Positions 1-7,332 of a stretch of DNA of 46,446 nucleotides are shown piece after piece. The notes beneath the pieces are model-generated. The model ran no database searches. It saw only the letters and a program-made list of their open reading frames with translations, and was not told the origin of the DNA. The translations under genes and the position numbers were made by a program. Origin of the DNA: Nocardia sp. MH4 (GTDB lineage Bacteria > Actinomycetota > Actinomycetes > Mycobacteriales > Mycobacteriaceae); contig NZ_LPNR01000128.1 of NCBI RefSeq assembly GCF_019266065.1, positions 1 to 46,446 of the forward strand, written 5' to 3'. Position 1 is the stretch's first letter. Each line of letters opens with the position of its first letter.

Positions 1-1187
1 AAGGCCACCAGGCGCCGGGGCAGCCGCCGTTCGGCACGCCGTCCGGCCCGTTCGCCGCCGCGCCTGCGCAGGCGCCGCAGCGCAAGCCGCTGCGGCTCGG
101 ACTCGTCGCGGGGGCGACGGCGTTGGCGCTGGTCAGCGGCGGTGTCGGCGGTGTGGTCGGCGTGCTGGCCACCGGCTCGGACCGAGCGCCGGTGACCAAC
201 GCGCTCGACGCTCCCAAACCCGCGGTCAACAACGTCGCCAACGCCCCCGCGGGCTCCACCCAGGCGGTAGCTCAGCGAGTGCTGCCCAGCGTCGTGATGA
301 TCAAAGTCGCCGGGGCGCGCGCCTCCGGGGAGGGCTCGGGCGTCGTGTTGTCCACCGACGGCCTGATCCTCACCAACAACCACGTCGCCGCCGGCGCGGG
401 CGCCTCGGCGAAGATGGAGGTGGTGTTCAGCGACGGCAGCACCGCGCCCGCCACCATGATCGGCGCCGATCCGGTCTCGGATCTGGCCGTCATCAAGGTC
501 AGCGGCAAGAGCGGGCTGACCCCGATCGAACTGGGCACTTCCGACGGCCTCGCGGTCGGTCAGCCGGTGATCGCGATCGGCTCGCCGCTGGGTCTGGCGG
601 GCACCGTCACCACCGGCATCGTCTCCGCGCTCAACCGCCCGGTCTCGACCAGCGGTGAGGGCACCCCCAGCCAGGTCAACCCGGTGATCGACGCGATCCA
701 GACCGACGCGGCGATCAACCCGGGCAACTCCGGCGGCGCGCTGGTCGACGGTCAGGGCAAGCTGATCGGCATCAACACCGCCATCGCCAGCCTCGGCGGC
801 GAGGCCGCGGGCGGCGCGCAGAGCGGATCGATCGGCCTCGGCTTCGCGATCCCGGTGGATCAGGCCCGCCGGGTCGCCGACGAACTGATCAAGACCGGCC
901 ACGCCACCTACGCCCAGATCGGCATCAAGCTGCGGCCGCAGGACACCGCGGCCCGGGTACTCGAGGTCACCCCGGACGGCCCGGCCGCCAAGGCGGGCGT
1001 GCCCGCGGGCGCGGTCGTCACCCGGCTCGACGATCGGCCGATCGACTCCGGCGACGCGCTGATCGCGGCGGTGCGCTCGCATCAGCCGGGCGACAAGGTC
1101 GAGCTCACCTACACCGACGAGCAGGGTGGCAACGCCAAGACGGTCGAGGTCACCCTCACCGGCGCGGCGGCGGAGGGTGGCCGATGA
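1..1187 (+). CDS. pepD: HtrA/PepD-like membrane serine protease (5' partial)
   Basis: The gene enters from the left edge; the frame is open from base 3, so the true start lies outside. The visible N-terminus is Pro/Gln/Gly-rich and cytoplasmic in character, then a basic stretch (QRKPLRLG) and one membrane segment near bases 95-170. A trypsin-like domain follows with the triad: His in LTNNHVAAG, Asp in PVSDLAVIKV, Ser in NPGNSGGALVDG. A C-terminal PDZ domain is seen around GPAAKAGVPAGAVVTRLDD. The layout is that of HtrA/DegP proteases which degrade or refold damaged envelope proteins; the mycobacterial counterpart is PepD. Its stop overlaps an ATG in the moaB frame. pepD followed by moaB and mscL is the order I recall in mycobacteria, which supports the name. 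Confidence 0.93.
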   Translation, partial: GHQAPGQPPFGTPSGPFAAAPAQAPQRKPLRLGLVAGATALALVSGGVGGVVGVLATGSDRAPVTNALDAPKPAVNNVANAPAGSTQAVAQRVLPSVVMIKVAGARASGEGSGVVLSTDGLILTNNHVAAGAGASAKMEVVFSDGSTAPATMIGADPVSDLAVIKVSGKSGLTPIELGTSDGLAVGQPVIAIGSPLGLAGTVTTGIVSALNRPVSTSGEGTPSQVNPVIDAIQTDAAINPGNSGGALVDGQGKLIGINTAIASLGGEAAGGAQSGSIGLGFAIPVDQARRVADELIKTGHATYAQIGIKLRPQDTAARVLEVTPDGPAAKAGVPAGAVVTRLDDRPIDSGDALIAAVRSHQPGDKVELTYTDEQGGNAKTVEVTLTGAAAEGGR

Positions 1188-1228
1188 TGCGTTCGAACGC
1201 GGCGCTGTCGTGCGTAGGCGCTACGGTG

Positions 1229-1729
1229 ATGAGCATGGACATCGATGCTCCCGTGGCAGGGCGTGCACTGGTTGTTGTCGTCGACGATCGGACGGCGCAT
1301 GGCGGCGTGGATTCGTTCGGCCCGCTCGTCACCGAACTGCTCAGCGAGGCCGGCTTCCTCGTCGACGCCTCGGTGACGGTGCAGGCGGAAGAGGTCGAGA
1401 TCCGCAACGCGCTCAATACCGCGGTGATCGGCGGCGTCGACCTGGTGATCTCGGTCGGTGGCACCGGTATGTCGCCGCGCGATGTCACCCCCGAGGCCAC
1501 CGCGCAGGTGCTCGACCGGGAACTGCCCGGCATCACCGAGGCACTGCGGGCCTCGGGCCGGGTGGCGGGTTCGCTGGACGCTGGGCTGTCGCGCGGTGTC
1601 GCGGGCATCTCCGGCAGCACCCTGGTCGTGAACCTGCCGGGTACCCGCTCCGCCATCCGCGACGGCATGGCGACGCTGGGTCCGCTCGCGAGCCGGGTGA
1701 TCGACGAGCTCTCCGGTTTGGACGAGTGA
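1229..1729 (+). CDS. moaB: MoaB/MogA-family molybdopterin biosynthesis protein
   Basis: A 166-aa protein of the MoCF-binding fold. It carries the family signatures DLVISVGGTG (residues about 70-80), PRDVTPEAT and GISGSTLVVNLPG (around 130), which form the molybdopterin-binding and adenylylation site. MoaB/MogA proteins adenylylate molybdopterin before metal insertion by MoeA, and a moeA-like gene lies at 8984. I chose ATG 1229 because homologues begin just before the conserved GRALVVVVDDRTAHG. An in-frame ATG at 1184 overlaps the stop of the protease gene and would add 15 residues; ATG 1235 is also possible. Translational coupling to the protease gene is likely. Confidence 0.9.
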   Translation: MSMDIDAPVAGRALVVVVDDRTAHGGVDSFGPLVTELLSEAGFLVDASVTVQAEEVEIRNALNTAVIGGVDLVISVGGTGMSPRDVTPEATAQVLDRELPGITEALRASGRVAGSLDAGLSRGVAGISGSTLVVNLPGTRSAIRDGMATLGPLASRVIDELSGLDE

Positions 1730-1736
1730 GGACACG

Positions 1737-1919
1737 ATGACGTCGTCGGACAGCACGTCGCCGCAGGACCAGGAGGCCCTCCGCCGCAAGGCCGCCGAGG
1801 CCGCGCGTTTGGCCCGCATCTTCGGTGACGTGCTGCCCGAAACCACCGGCGACGAGCGCGGCGGGCGTTCGGATAACGACGAATGGTTACGTTCGCAGGT
1901 GCCACCGCACCACGGGTGA
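1737..1919 (+). CDS. Small conserved-type acidic/basic protein, function unknown
   Basis: A 60-aa ORF starting 7 bases after the moaB stop, with a GAGG-type ribosome site just upstream. The first half is a charged helix (QEALRRKAAEAARLARIFGDVLPE). The second half is hydrophilic and ends in NDEWLRSQVPPHHG. There is no signal peptide, membrane segment or metal motif. The spacing suggests it is the last gene of the protease-moaB operon, which ends at the hairpins at 1959-2032. I do not recognise a named family. Strong third-position GC and the good start make it likely to be real. Confidence 0.75.
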   Translation: MTSSDSTSPQDQEALRRKAAEAARLARIFGDVLPETTGDERGGRSDNDEWLRSQVPPHHG

Positions 1920-1932
1920 CCGTACCGTTATC

Positions 1933-1980
1933 TACGTAGCCGCTACGTAATAGGCGCTCACCGAAATGTCGTTTTCGGTG
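1933..1980. repeat. Two inverted repeats downstream of the moaB operon
   Basis: TACGTA at 1933-1938 and again at 1944-1949 form a short palindromic pair. A second hairpin has arms CACCGAAA (1959-1966) and TTTCGGTG (1973-1980) with a 6-base loop. They lie just after the stop of the 60-aa gene and before the stronger terminator-like hairpin at 2008, so they may help end transcription or protect the 3' end. Confidence 0.5.
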
Positions 1981-2007
1981 TGATTGCGAACAGGTGACAA
2001 TTCCCCG

Positions 2008-2032
2008 GGACCACGCGAAAGCGTGGTCCTTT
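2008..2032 (+). terminator. Hairpin terminator after the protease-moaB operon
   Basis: GGACCACGC (2008-2016), a GAAA tetraloop and GCGTGGTCC (2021-2029) form a perfect 9-bp stem followed by TTT. This is the best intrinsic terminator candidate between the moaB operon and the porin cluster. Confidence 0.8.
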
Positions 2033-2142
2033 GTCGTATGAGTGTTCGAAACTCGCCAGTAACCACTTCTGGTCCACCCCCGTTGACGCGCGGGATCTCG
2101 GATGCATTTATGCACTTCAAAGCATGTGACCATGTGTGGAAC

Positions 2143-2158
2143 TGTGCTGGGTGTCACA
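2143..2158. promoter_or_regulatory. CRP/GlxR-like site upstream of porin 1
   Basis: TGTGC-N6-TCACA differs at one base from the CRP-family consensus TGTGA-N6-TCACA. It lies about 280 bases upstream of the first porin, within the 500-base intergenic region. A 10-bp palindrome GTTACGTAAC is at 2334-2343, about 100 bases from the start codon. Both could be regulatory; neither is proven. Confidence 0.3.
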
Positions 2159-2439
2159 ATGAAATTTACGAACTCTTTCGTTGCCGGAACGACGGCGCAG
2201 CGTTTAATGTTCGCCATCGAGCCATCAACTATTGGTCCCCGCAGTACCCCACTTCTGTGCGTTGAACCACCCGGTGGAACCCTGGCTCGGGTTCGCCACA
2301 CCGGCCCCGGCCGTATCGTCGAAATAACAGTTGGTTACGTAACGGCAACAAAGGGGCGACACACTGAGCTGGGCCTGTGAGGTCCACCCGTCCGGTCTCG
2401 AAAGTCGAGATCGGCTGTTAGACACTGATGAGGGGAAGT

Positions 2440-3120
2440 ATGAGCGAGAACCGCACCACCGGTGTGCGCCGCGGCGCCCGTGCCGCGGGCGTCGGCGCTG
2501 CCGCGGCCGCCGTGGCTTTCGGCCTGCTGTCGACCGGTGCCGCCAACGCCGACACCTTCGTGCCGTTGCCGGACGGCCAGAAGGTGAGCCCTGCCGGCGT
2601 GACCATCACCCGCACGGGTGAGCACGCTTTGATCTCGCCGTCGCTGGCCGCCAACGGCGCGGGACGCGTCGTCTGGGTCTCCGGCACCGCGCTGGCCGAG
2701 GTCGCCGACACCCCCGAGGGCGAGGTCGGCCCCTGGAACGGCCCGTCGGGCCGCCCCGGTTCCAACAACTCCTCCACCCACGGCACCTCCCAGCTGAACA
2801 CCGGCTACATCGTCGGTTGCCAGGTGAGCATCGCCGACGACGCGATCGGCGCCGGCGTCTCCGGCGGTCTGAGCACCGGTGGCGTGAGCGCCGGCGGCTC
2901 GATCGGCGTCAACCTGGGCCCGGGCGAGGTCAAGTTCGTGCAGATCAGCTCGAAGGACATCCAGAAGGCCGGCACCTACGCGATCGATTACCAGGACGCG
3001 GAGATCGAGATCCAGGGCTGCGCCGGCTACGCGCAGGCCCGGGCGTACACCGTGGTCGAGATCATCGGTGACAACTACTCGAAGACCACCCTGTACGGCA
3101 TGCCGTTCAGCATCGGCTGA
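2440..3120 (+). CDS. MspA/NfpA-family mycomembrane porin, type A (copy 1)
   Basis: A 226-aa secreted protein. ATG 2440 is chosen because AGGGGAAG lies directly upstream and because it gives a normal Sec signal: MSENRTTG, twin arginines, an alanine-rich core and cleavage at AANA before DTFVPLPDG. The mature part is glycine-rich with alternating polar/nonpolar segments and ends in phenylalanine-containing TTLYGMPFSIG, as in MspA-type beta-barrel porins that form water-filled octameric channels in the mycolate outer membrane. NGYIVGCQ-like and GCAGYAQAR segments are family landmarks. It pairs with the porin at 3186. In Nocardia farcinica, NfpA and NfpB form a mixed cation-selective channel, so a hetero-oligomer is plausible here. 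Confidence 0.9.
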   Translation: MSENRTTGVRRGARAAGVGAAAAAVAFGLLSTGAANADTFVPLPDGQKVSPAGVTITRTGEHALISPSLAANGAGRVVWVSGTALAEVADTPEGEVGPWNGPSGRPGSNNSSTHGTSQLNTGYIVGCQVSIADDAIGAGVSGGLSTGGVSAGGSIGVNLGPGEVKFVQISSKDIQKAGTYAIDYQDAEIEIQGCAGYAQARAYTVVEIIGDNYSKTTLYGMPFSIG

Positions 3121-3185
3121 CGTCTTTCGAACCGGCACGAATCTTCTTCTCGCTGCGGCGAACTCAATCCTCGAGGGACATTCCT

Positions 3186-3845
3186 ATGATCAACCGTAAG
3201 TTCATGGCGCGGATGGCGGGCGTCAGCGCCGCGGCCACCGTGGCCGTCGGCCTGTTCTCCACGGGCGCGGCCAACGCCGACACCTTCGTTCCCCTGCCGG
3301 GCGGCCACATCACCAAGACCCTGTCCGACGGCACCGTCGTCGAGATCAGCCTGGTGGGCGAGTCGGCCAACATCAGCCCGTCGATGGGCTCCACCCCGGT
3401 GCACCGCAACGCGTGGGTCTCCGGTAGCGCGCAAGTCACCGTCTCCGACGGCGGCTCGGGCAAGATCTTCCCGGGCTACACCGTGGGTTGCCAGGTGAAC
3501 ATCGCCGGCGGCGGTGTCTCCGGCGACGCGACGGTCGAAAGCGACTGGGAGGGCAACGCTTCCGGTGGCGTCGGCACCGGCGGCGAGCTCTCGCTCGGCC
3601 CCGGCCAGTCGAAGTCGTTCTACATTCTCGACATCGAGAAGGCCGACGACTACGGCAGCGAGTCGCACGGCAAGTCGAACAAGTTCAAGGACGGCGCCGG
3701 CTCGGTGACCTGGTCGGATTCGACCATCGGCCTGACCGGCTGCGGCGGCTACGCGCAGGCTCGTGCCTTCGTGAGCGTCGAGGTCGAGACCGACAACGTC
3801 ATCAGCTGGGTGACCCTGTGGGGTCAGCCGTTCAGCCTGGGCTGA
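3186..3845 (+). CDS. MspA/NfpB-family mycomembrane porin, type B (copy 1)
   Basis: A 219-aa porin with a signal peptide ending AANA before DTFVPLPGGHITKTLSDG. It shares the DTFVPLP start, the GYTVGCQVNIAGG segment, GCGGYAQARAF and a C-terminus WVTLWGQPFSLG with its neighbour, but has a distinct middle (LEKADDYG-like Asp-rich loop) and lacks the NRPGSNNSS segment of type A. It begins 65 bases after the type A stop with GAGGGA before the ATG, so both are probably on one mRNA ended by the hairpin at 3868. It is presumably the second subunit of a mixed MspA-type channel. Confidence 0.9.
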   Translation: MINRKFMARMAGVSAAATVAVGLFSTGAANADTFVPLPGGHITKTLSDGTVVEISLVGESANISPSMGSTPVHRNAWVSGSAQVTVSDGGSGKIFPGYTVGCQVNIAGGGVSGDATVESDWEGNASGGVGTGGELSLGPGQSKSFYILDIEKADDYGSESHGKSNKFKDGAGSVTWSDSTIGLTGCGGYAQARAFVSVEVETDNVISWVTLWGQPFSLG

Positions 3846-3867
3846 TCTGTTCGATCACGAACACCAC

Positions 3868-3898
3868 GGGCCGGTCGCGATTGCGACCGGCCCGTTTT
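3868..3898 (+). terminator. Strong intrinsic terminator after porin pair 1
   Basis: GGGCCGGTCGC (3868-3878), loop GATT, GCGACCGGCCC (3883-3893) form a perfect 11-bp stem followed by GTTTT. It closes the first porin pair and shows that the second pair has its own promoter. Confidence 0.9.
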
Positions 3899-4101
3899 GT
3901 TGTGCCGTCGATGGCATAGCGCTGGACATTGCGGGGTCCCCTCATTATGTTTGTGGCGAAATGACTGCTGTTGTGGTCGTTATCACCACGAATTTCGTGC
4001 TTTTCAGCTTCTCGATACACCTCCCGGCTGGGCGAATCTGCCCTGTTGCCAGCGACGCGGTCCGCGGACCCGTCTGGGCTGGGTCCGGGCGCAGCACAGA
4101 T

Positions 4102-4126
4102 ATCGACCTCGACGGTCGAGGTCGAT
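4102..4126. promoter_or_regulatory. Perfect 11-bp inverted repeat before porin pair 2
   Basis: ATCGACCTCGA (4102-4112), CGG, TCGAGGTCGAT (4116-4126), followed by TTT. It sits 24 bases upstream of the third porin start, between the presumed promoter and the ribosome site. It could be an operator, a 5'-UTR stabilising hairpin or a weak attenuator. No matching hairpin is seen before the first porin pair. The 250 bases before it hold no gene I can support. Confidence 0.6.
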
Positions 4127-4150
4127 TTTGCGTACACCTCGAGGGGAAGT

Positions 4151-4819
4151 ATGAGCGAGAACCGCACCAACCGCGTGCGCCGCGGCGCCGTCGGCGCCGG
4201 CGCCGCAGTGGCCGTGACGATCGGCCTGCTGTCGGCCGGTGCAGCCGATGCGGATACCTTCGTTCCGTTGCCGGACGGCGAGAAGCACGGCCCCGGCGTT
4301 CATCTCAGCCGGACCGGCGAGCACGCCCTGGTCTCCCCGTCGCTGGCCGCCAACGGCGCGGGCCGCGTCGTCTGGGTGTCGGGCAACGCGCGGGCCGATG
4401 TGCAGGAAACGCCGGAGGGCGAGGTCGGCCCGTGGAACGGTCCGTCGAATCGTCCCGGCTCCAACAATTCCTCGACGCACGGTGCATCGAATCTGAACCA
4501 CGGCTACATCGTCGGTTGCCAGATCAGCATCGGTGACGACGCGGTCGGCGCCGGCCTGTCCGGCGGCCTGTCCACGAGCGGCCCGAGCGCCGGTGGCTCG
4601 ATCGGTCTCAATCTCGGCCCCGGCGAGGTCGCCTTCGTGCAGATCGATGCCAAGGACATCCTCAAGCCCGGTGTCTACTCGGTGGAATACCAGGACGCGG
4701 AGATCCAGATTCAGGGCTGCGCCGGCTACGCCCAGGCACGGTCGTACACCGTGGTCGAGATCATCGGCGACCACTACTCCAAGACCACGCTGTACGGTGC
4801 GCCGTTCAGCATCGGCTGA
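4151..4819 (+). CDS. MspA/NfpA-family mycomembrane porin, type A (copy 2)
   Basis: A 222-aa paralogue of the porin at 2440. The start ATG 4151 has the same GAGGGGAAGT leader and the same first residues MSENRT, so the ribosome site was duplicated along with the gene. Signal cleavage is predicted at AADA before DTFVPLPDGEK. It keeps the GPWNGPSNRPGSNNSSTHG segment and the C-terminus TTLYGAPFSIG. Differences from copy 1 cluster in the signal peptide and at scattered positions such as ADVQETPEG, which suggests an old duplication under purifying selection. It forms a pair with the porin at 4879. Confidence 0.9.
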   Translation: MSENRTNRVRRGAVGAGAAVAVTIGLLSAGAADADTFVPLPDGEKHGPGVHLSRTGEHALVSPSLAANGAGRVVWVSGNARADVQETPEGEVGPWNGPSNRPGSNNSSTHGASNLNHGYIVGCQISIGDDAVGAGLSGGLSTSGPSAGGSIGLNLGPGEVAFVQIDAKDILKPGVYSVEYQDAEIQIQGCAGYAQARSYTVVEIIGDHYSKTTLYGAPFSIG

Positions 4820-4878
4820 TCGCGGCCGAACCCGAAAATCTGGCTACCGCACACGAATTCACCCTCGAGGGGTCAACA

Positions 4879-5541
4879 GTGACGATCAACCGTAAGAGCA
4901 TGACGCGCGCCGCCGGGATCACGGCCGCGGCGACTGTGGCGCTGGGCTTGTTCTCCACCGGTGCGGCCGATGCCGACACCTTCGTTCCGCTGCCGGGCGG
5001 GCATATCACCAAGACTCTGTCCGATGGCACCGTCGTCGACATCAGCCTGGTCAACGAATCGGCCAATATCAATCCGTCGCTGGGCTCCACACCGGCCCAT
5101 CGCAATGCCTGGGTCTCCGGCAGCGCGCAGGTGACCGTCTCCGGCGACGGGGGCGGCAAGATCTTCCCCGGCTACACCGTCGGCTGCCAGGTGAACATCG
5201 CCGGTGGCGCGGCCGCCGGCGGCGCCGAGGGCGAAAGCGATTGGGAAGGCACTGTCGCCGGCGGCGTGACCTCCGGCGGCGAACTGACCGTCGGCCCCGG
5301 TCAGTCCAAGTCCTTCTACGTTCTCGATCTGGAACAGCCCGACGACTACGGCAACGAGTCCCACAAGACCCGCAATGCCTTCAAGGGCGGCAGCGGCTCG
5401 GTGACCTGGGCCGACGAGACCATCGGTCTGTCGGGCTGTGGTGGGTACGCCCAGGCGCGCTCGTTCGTGAGCGTCGAGGTGGAGACCGACAACGTGATCA
5501 GCTGGGTCACCCTGTGGGGTCAGCCGTTCAGCCTCGGCTGA
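4879..5541 (+). CDS. MspA/NfpB-family mycomembrane porin, type B (copy 2)
   Basis: A 220-aa paralogue of the porin at 3186, starting with GTG after GAGGGG (4867-4872). The signal ends AADA before DTFVPLPGGHITKTLSDG, identical to its paralogue at that point. The C-terminus WVTLWGQPFSLG is also identical. The mid-section replaces VSGDATVESDWEGN with AAGGAEGESDWEGT. It starts 59 bases after the type A gene, so the two are likely co-transcribed and may assemble together as an NfpA/NfpB-like mixed channel for small hydrophilic solutes. Confidence 0.9.
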   Translation: MTINRKSMTRAAGITAAATVALGLFSTGAADADTFVPLPGGHITKTLSDGTVVDISLVNESANINPSLGSTPAHRNAWVSGSAQVTVSGDGGGKIFPGYTVGCQVNIAGGAAAGGAEGESDWEGTVAGGVTSGGELTVGPGQSKSFYVLDLEQPDDYGNESHKTRNAFKGGSGSVTWADETIGLSGCGGYAQARSFVSVEVETDNVISWVTLWGQPFSLG

Positions 5542-5560
5542 CGCAGGCCACCAGCGCACC

Positions 5561-5607
5561 CGACGAGGTCGGGGCCGAGTTCCCGGAACCGGCCCCGACC
5601 TTCGTCG
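5561..5607. terminator. Bidirectional terminator between porin 4 and mscL
   Basis: Arms CGACGAGGTCGGGGCCG (5561-5577) and CGGCCCCGACC-T-TCGTCG (5590-5607) give a 17-bp stem with one bulged T. It lies between two convergent genes and can serve both. Confidence 0.8.
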
Positions 5608-5617
5608 TCGAGGCAGC

Positions 5618-6061
5618 TCAGCGGGTGTGTTCGCCGTTGCTGGTCGCCGACTCGGTGGCGATGCCGTGCTTGCCGTTCGAGGTGTTGCCCTGCTCGGCCA
5701 GCAGATCCCGGATCTGGATGAGCAGCTCGTTCTCGGAGAGCTTCTCGTCGGCCTTGGAGAAGCGCTTCTTCGCCATGGTCGCGGGCAGCACCAGCACGAA
5801 GTACAGGATCACGGCGATCATCAGGAAGTTGATGCCCGCGGTGATGATGGGCCCGATCTCGACGAAGGTGGCCGGTTTGTCGGCCACCAGCTGGATACCC
5901 AGCCCCATCTCGTTGGACCCGCCGAAGACCGCGAGCAGCGGATTGACGATCCCGTTGGTGAACGCGGTGACGATGGCCACGAACGCGGTACCCATCACGA
6001 CGGCGACGGCCAGGTCGATCACATTGCCGCGGAGCAGGAAATCCTTGAAACCTTTGAGCAT
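5618..6061 (-). CDS. mscL: Large-conductance mechanosensitive channel MscL
   Basis: A 147-aa membrane protein. The N-terminal amphipathic helix and TM1 (MLKGFKDFLLRGNVIDLAVAV, then VVMGTAFVAIVTAF) match the MscL signature. A periplasmic loop and TM2 (INFLMIAVILYFVLVLP) follow, then the charged cytoplasmic helix (SENELLIQIRDLLAEQ). The pentamer opens under membrane tension to release solutes during hypo-osmotic shock. AAGGAGACAT precedes the ATG. It converges on the porin cluster, in keeping with the mycobacterial order of protease, moaB, mscL. The C-terminal tail after the helix is a little longer than in E. coli and is polar. Confidence 0.97.
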   Translation of the reverse strand: MLKGFKDFLLRGNVIDLAVAVVMGTAFVAIVTAFTNGIVNPLLAVFGGSNEMGLGIQLVADKPATFVEIGPIITAGINFLMIAVILYFVLVLPATMAKKRFSKADEKLSENELLIQIRDLLAEQGNTSNGKHGIATESATSNGEHTR

Positions 6062-6220
6062 TGCCGATGTCTCCTTCGTCGAGGAGCCGGCCGGGGGCGC
6101 TGTGCTCCTGGTTCGAATGCGCTGAACGGTCGAGCAGGTTCGTGTGTGATGCTAATCAGCATTGCGGCAAATTTCTCGCGAACAGTGCCCAGGTGGCGTC
6201 CACGGTGCGGGCCGGCGGGG

Positions 6221-6892
6221 TCAATGGAAGACGACCGTGAGCGCCGTTCGTAACGAGGCACCGGCCACCGCCGTGGCGTATTCGGCGTCCAGCGCGACCA
6301 GGACCACCCGTTCCGCGCCCGAACGTCGCTCGCCCGTCGCGGTGACGAGGACCACGGCGGCGTCGGTGGCCAGCGTGCGGGCGGGCTTGCTCGCACCCGG
6401 TCCGCCCGAGTCTTCGACGCCGACGACATCGATCCGGTCGCCCGCGCGCAACACCTCGGCCACCGCGGAATCCGCCAGGCGGATGGGCACGATCCGGGCG
6501 TCGGGGGAGCCCGCCGCGGCCGCGGCCAACCGCGGGCCGATGACGCGCAGGTCGGTGAAGGTTTCGCCGGCGTGCATCGCGCCGGTGAGTGTCGCGCCGA
6601 CCAGGACGGCGGTATCGGTGACCGAACCCGAAGGCAGCGAACGGGATTCGAGCCGGTCGACGCGCAGATCGTCGGCGGTGAGCAGTCGGCCCGGAGCCAG
6701 CTCACGGGCGGCGACGACGACGTCGTGCCGGGTGGTGCCGGGATCGCCCCGGACGAACAGCGCGAGGGCGAGCAGCGCGAGCACGGCGGCCCCGATGCGC
6801 CGCGCGAGCAGCGCATCGGCCCAGGCCGGGCGGTTACCGAGGGCGAAACGCCAGGAACCGCCACGTCCCAGATCGGCGAGACTGCGAGTCAT
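6221..6892 (-). CDS. SAF-domain membrane-anchored protein (CpaB-like)
   Basis: A 223-aa protein with a basic N-terminus (about 1-30), one membrane segment RIGAAVLALLALALFVRG (about 32-50) and an extracytoplasmic SAF domain beginning near VVVAARELAPGRLLTADDLRV, with a second half around RIVPIRLADSAVAEVLRAGDRIDVVGV. This is the CpaB/FlgA-like fold found in Flp pilus assembly proteins and in stand-alone actinobacterial proteins of unknown role. No pilus genes are nearby, so a pilus function is not supported. ATG 6892 is the first Met of the frame. Its upstream region contains two DnaA-box-like sites. Confidence 0.8.
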   Translation of the reverse strand: MTRSLADLGRGGSWRFALGNRPAWADALLARRIGAAVLALLALALFVRGDPGTTRHDVVVAARELAPGRLLTADDLRVDRLESRSLPSGSVTDTAVLVGATLTGAMHAGETFTDLRVIGPRLAAAAAGSPDARIVPIRLADSAVAEVLRAGDRIDVVGVEDSGGPGASKPARTLATDAAVVLVTATGERRSGAERVVLVALDAEYATAVAGASLRTALTVVFH

Positions 6893-6943
6893 GCCCGAAG
6901 CCTAGGGGCGTGGCAGTGCGGATCAGCCGCCGAAAGTGCTGGT

Positions 6944-6970
6944 TGTGGACAACTTCGGGGCTGTGGACAA
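6944..6970 (-). promoter_or_regulatory. Pair of consensus DnaA boxes
   Basis: TGTGGACAA occurs at 6944-6952 and 6962-6970; its complement TTGTCCACA is the consensus actinobacterial DnaA box. Both copies have the same orientation, 18 bases apart start to start, between the FmdB-like gene and the start of the SAF gene. They could let DnaA regulate the SAF gene or act as a titration site. Confidence 0.5.
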
Positions 6971-6981
6971 ACCGGCGGAGA

Positions 6982-7263
6982 TCAGCTCGCGGCGGCGGGC
7001 GTCGAGCTGGTGCTGGTGGAGCTGCTGCCGTTGGTGCTGCCGCTGTCCGCGGAGGACTTCGCGGGCTCGCTCGCGGTGGACGCGCCACCCCGGCTGTCGG
7101 TGCGGTAGAAACCGCTGCCCTTGAACACGATGCCGACCGAGTTGAACAGCTTCCGCAGCTTCCCGGAACACTGCGGGCACTCCGTCAGCGTGTCGTCGGA
7201 GAAGGACTGAACGATGTCGAAGCGGTTGTCACATTCGGTGCACGCGTATGAATAAGTTGGCAC
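6982..7263 (-). CDS. FmdB-family zinc-ribbon protein
   Basis: A 93-aa protein. The N-terminal half is a classic FmdB/CxxC_CxxC zinc ribbon: MPTYSYACTECDNRFD then TECPQCSGKLRKLF, with four cysteines at about 8, 11, 29 and 32, followed by FNSVGIVFKGSGFYRTD. The C-terminal 40 residues are Ser/Thr/Ala-rich and disordered. FmdB-like proteins were first named as putative regulators of formamidase genes; the role in mycolata is not settled. It sits next to the 5-formyl-THF cyclo-ligase gene on the same strand, as I recall for the mycobacterial order. Confidence 0.92.
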   Translation of the reverse strand: MPTYSYACTECDNRFDIVQSFSDDTLTECPQCSGKLRKLFNSVGIVFKGSGFYRTDSRGGASTASEPAKSSADSGSTNGSSSTSTSSTPAAAS

Positions 7264-7332
7264 AGGATCCTCCGCAAGTCTCGTCGATCTAGCACTCTAC
7301 CGCCGACACTGCCAACGTCGGAAATCGCCGTT

